Position numbers and translations under genes: made by a program. A DNA stretch of 5,778 nucleotides from positions 1 through 5,778 of the forward strand of contig CALCUV010000190.1 of assembly GCA_937906765.1 (NCBI GenBank), written 5' to 3'. The notes below the pieces were generated by a model, which worked only from the letters and a program-made list of their open reading frames with translations, made no database searches and was not told where the DNA came from. Origin of the DNA: an uncultured Prevotella sp. GTDB taxonomy: Bacteria; Bacteroidota; Bacteroidia; Bacteroidales; Bacteroidaceae. Shown here piece by piece: positions 5,133 through 5,778 of this stretch. How positions within the stretch are numbered: the stretch's first letter is position 1; each line of letters opens with the position of its first letter.

Positions 5133-5778
5133 ATGACTGAATTTCATTACGATGTCCTCGTTGTCGGTGCGGGACATGCGGGTTGCGAAGCAGCATCTGC
5201 GGCAGCACGCATGGGAGCAAAGACGTGCCTCATCACTATGGACATGAACAAGATTGCTCAGATGAGTTGCAACCCTGCTATTGGTGGGATTGCAAAGGGA
5301 CAGATTGTGCGCGAAATCGACGCTCTCGGAGGAATGACTGGGCAAGTAACGGACGCTGCAGCAATCCAATTTCGCATTCTTAACCGCTCAAAAGGTCCTG
5401 CAATGTGGAGTCCGCGCGCACAGTGCGACCGCCAACGCTTTATCTTAGAGTGGCGCAAAATTTTGGAGAACACCGAGAACCTTCATATTTGGCAAGACGA
5501 AGCTGCCGAACTCATCGTGGAAAACGGTACACTTCGCGGTCTTGAAACTATCTGGGGTGCGCGCTTCTATGCGCCTACGGTGGTGATTACGGCGGGAACC
5601 TTTCTCAACGGACTCATGCACATCGGTCGCAAACAGGTAGAAGGCGGTCGTTGCTCCGAACCTGCGGCAAAACTTTTGACCGATTCCATCGTGAAATTAG
5701 GCATAGAGGTGGACCGCATGAAGACAGGAACTCCCGTACGTATCGATAAGCGCACGGTGCATCTCGAGGAAATGGAAG
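5133..5778 (+). CDS. mnmG: tRNA uridine-5-carboxymethylaminomethyl modification enzyme MnmG (GidA), N-terminal 215 residues
   Basis: FAD-dependent enzyme that, in complex with the GTPase MnmE, installs the (carboxymethyl)aminomethyl group on C5 of wobble uridine 34 in certain tRNAs. Visible are the dinucleotide-binding motif VVGAGHAGCEAA at 10-21, the family block MSCNPAIGGIAKGQIVREID at about 44-63 with C46 at the place of the conserved active-site cysteine (C47 in E. coli numbering), PRAQCDR at about 94-100, and the FAD-domain segment VVITAGTFLNG at about 150-160. The full protein is about 620 residues, so roughly the first third is present; the frame is open to the window edge. The ATG at 5133 is set by the protein start MTEFHYDVLVVG, which aligns with the family's normal N-terminus. 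No Shine-Dalgarno is present. It has its own promoter and is separated from the upstream genes by a terminator, so it is an independent transcription unit. Confidence 0.97.
   Translation, partial: MTEFHYDVLVVGAGHAGCEAASAAARMGAKTCLITMDMNKIAQMSCNPAIGGIAKGQIVREIDALGGMTGQVTDAAAIQFRILNRSKGPAMWSPRAQCDRQRFILEWRKILENTENLHIWQDEAAELIVENGTLRGLETIWGARFYAPTVVITAGTFLNGLMHIGRKQVEGGRCSEPAAKLLTDSIVKLGIEVDRMKTGTPVRIDKRTVHLEEME

Overview
The window looks like a chromosomal segment of a Bacteroidales bacterium, most likely Prevotella-like. The evidence is a Bacteroidetes-specific DUF2851 protein, promoter-like TAnnTTTG (-7) elements with TTTG-type -33 boxes, the general lack of Shine-Dalgarno sequences before starts, and protein sequences typical of that order. 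The genus is an inference. All recognisable genes are chromosomal housekeeping or accessory-housekeeping types. There is no phage, transposase, CRISPR array, tRNA or rRNA.

Layout. Positions 1-1117 (minus strand) hold most of a DEAD-box RNA helicase, cut by the left edge after residue 372, so its C-terminal extension is not seen. A 257-base divergent intergenic region follows. It carries outward-facing promoters that share the 9-mer CTACCTTTG, and, in the presumed helicase leader, two oppositely oriented arrays of an 8-base repeat (GGTTTTAA / CCTTAAAA) that could fold together. From 1375 rightwards, four genes run on the plus strand: a DUF2851 protein, a hotdog-fold acyl-CoA thioesterase, the DNA-processing protein DprA, and a small zinc-ribbon membrane protein. 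A strong intrinsic terminator at 4845-4883 ends this group. A second hairpin and an otherwise gene-free stretch come next, then a promoter and the first 215 codons of mnmG, which runs off the right edge.

Between the DUF2851 and thioesterase genes lies the most structured non-coding DNA of the window. Four units repeat at exactly 21-base intervals (2681-2764), built on a dyad-symmetric core TATGTC-C-GACATA, and the second and fourth units are related so as to give a perfect 18-base inverted repeat.

How the genes work together. Thioesterase and dprA are 14 bases apart and almost certainly cotranscribed. The zinc-ribbon gene may be reached by read-through because no terminator is visible after dprA. 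The genes do not form an obvious pathway: RNA remodelling (helicase), acyl-CoA hydrolysis, protection of incoming single-stranded DNA and RecA loading (DprA), and tRNA wobble-uridine modification (MnmG) are separate jobs. I see no convincing new multi-gene system. The items most worth following up are the two intergenic repeat structures and a nuclease-like residue pattern in the DUF2851 protein.
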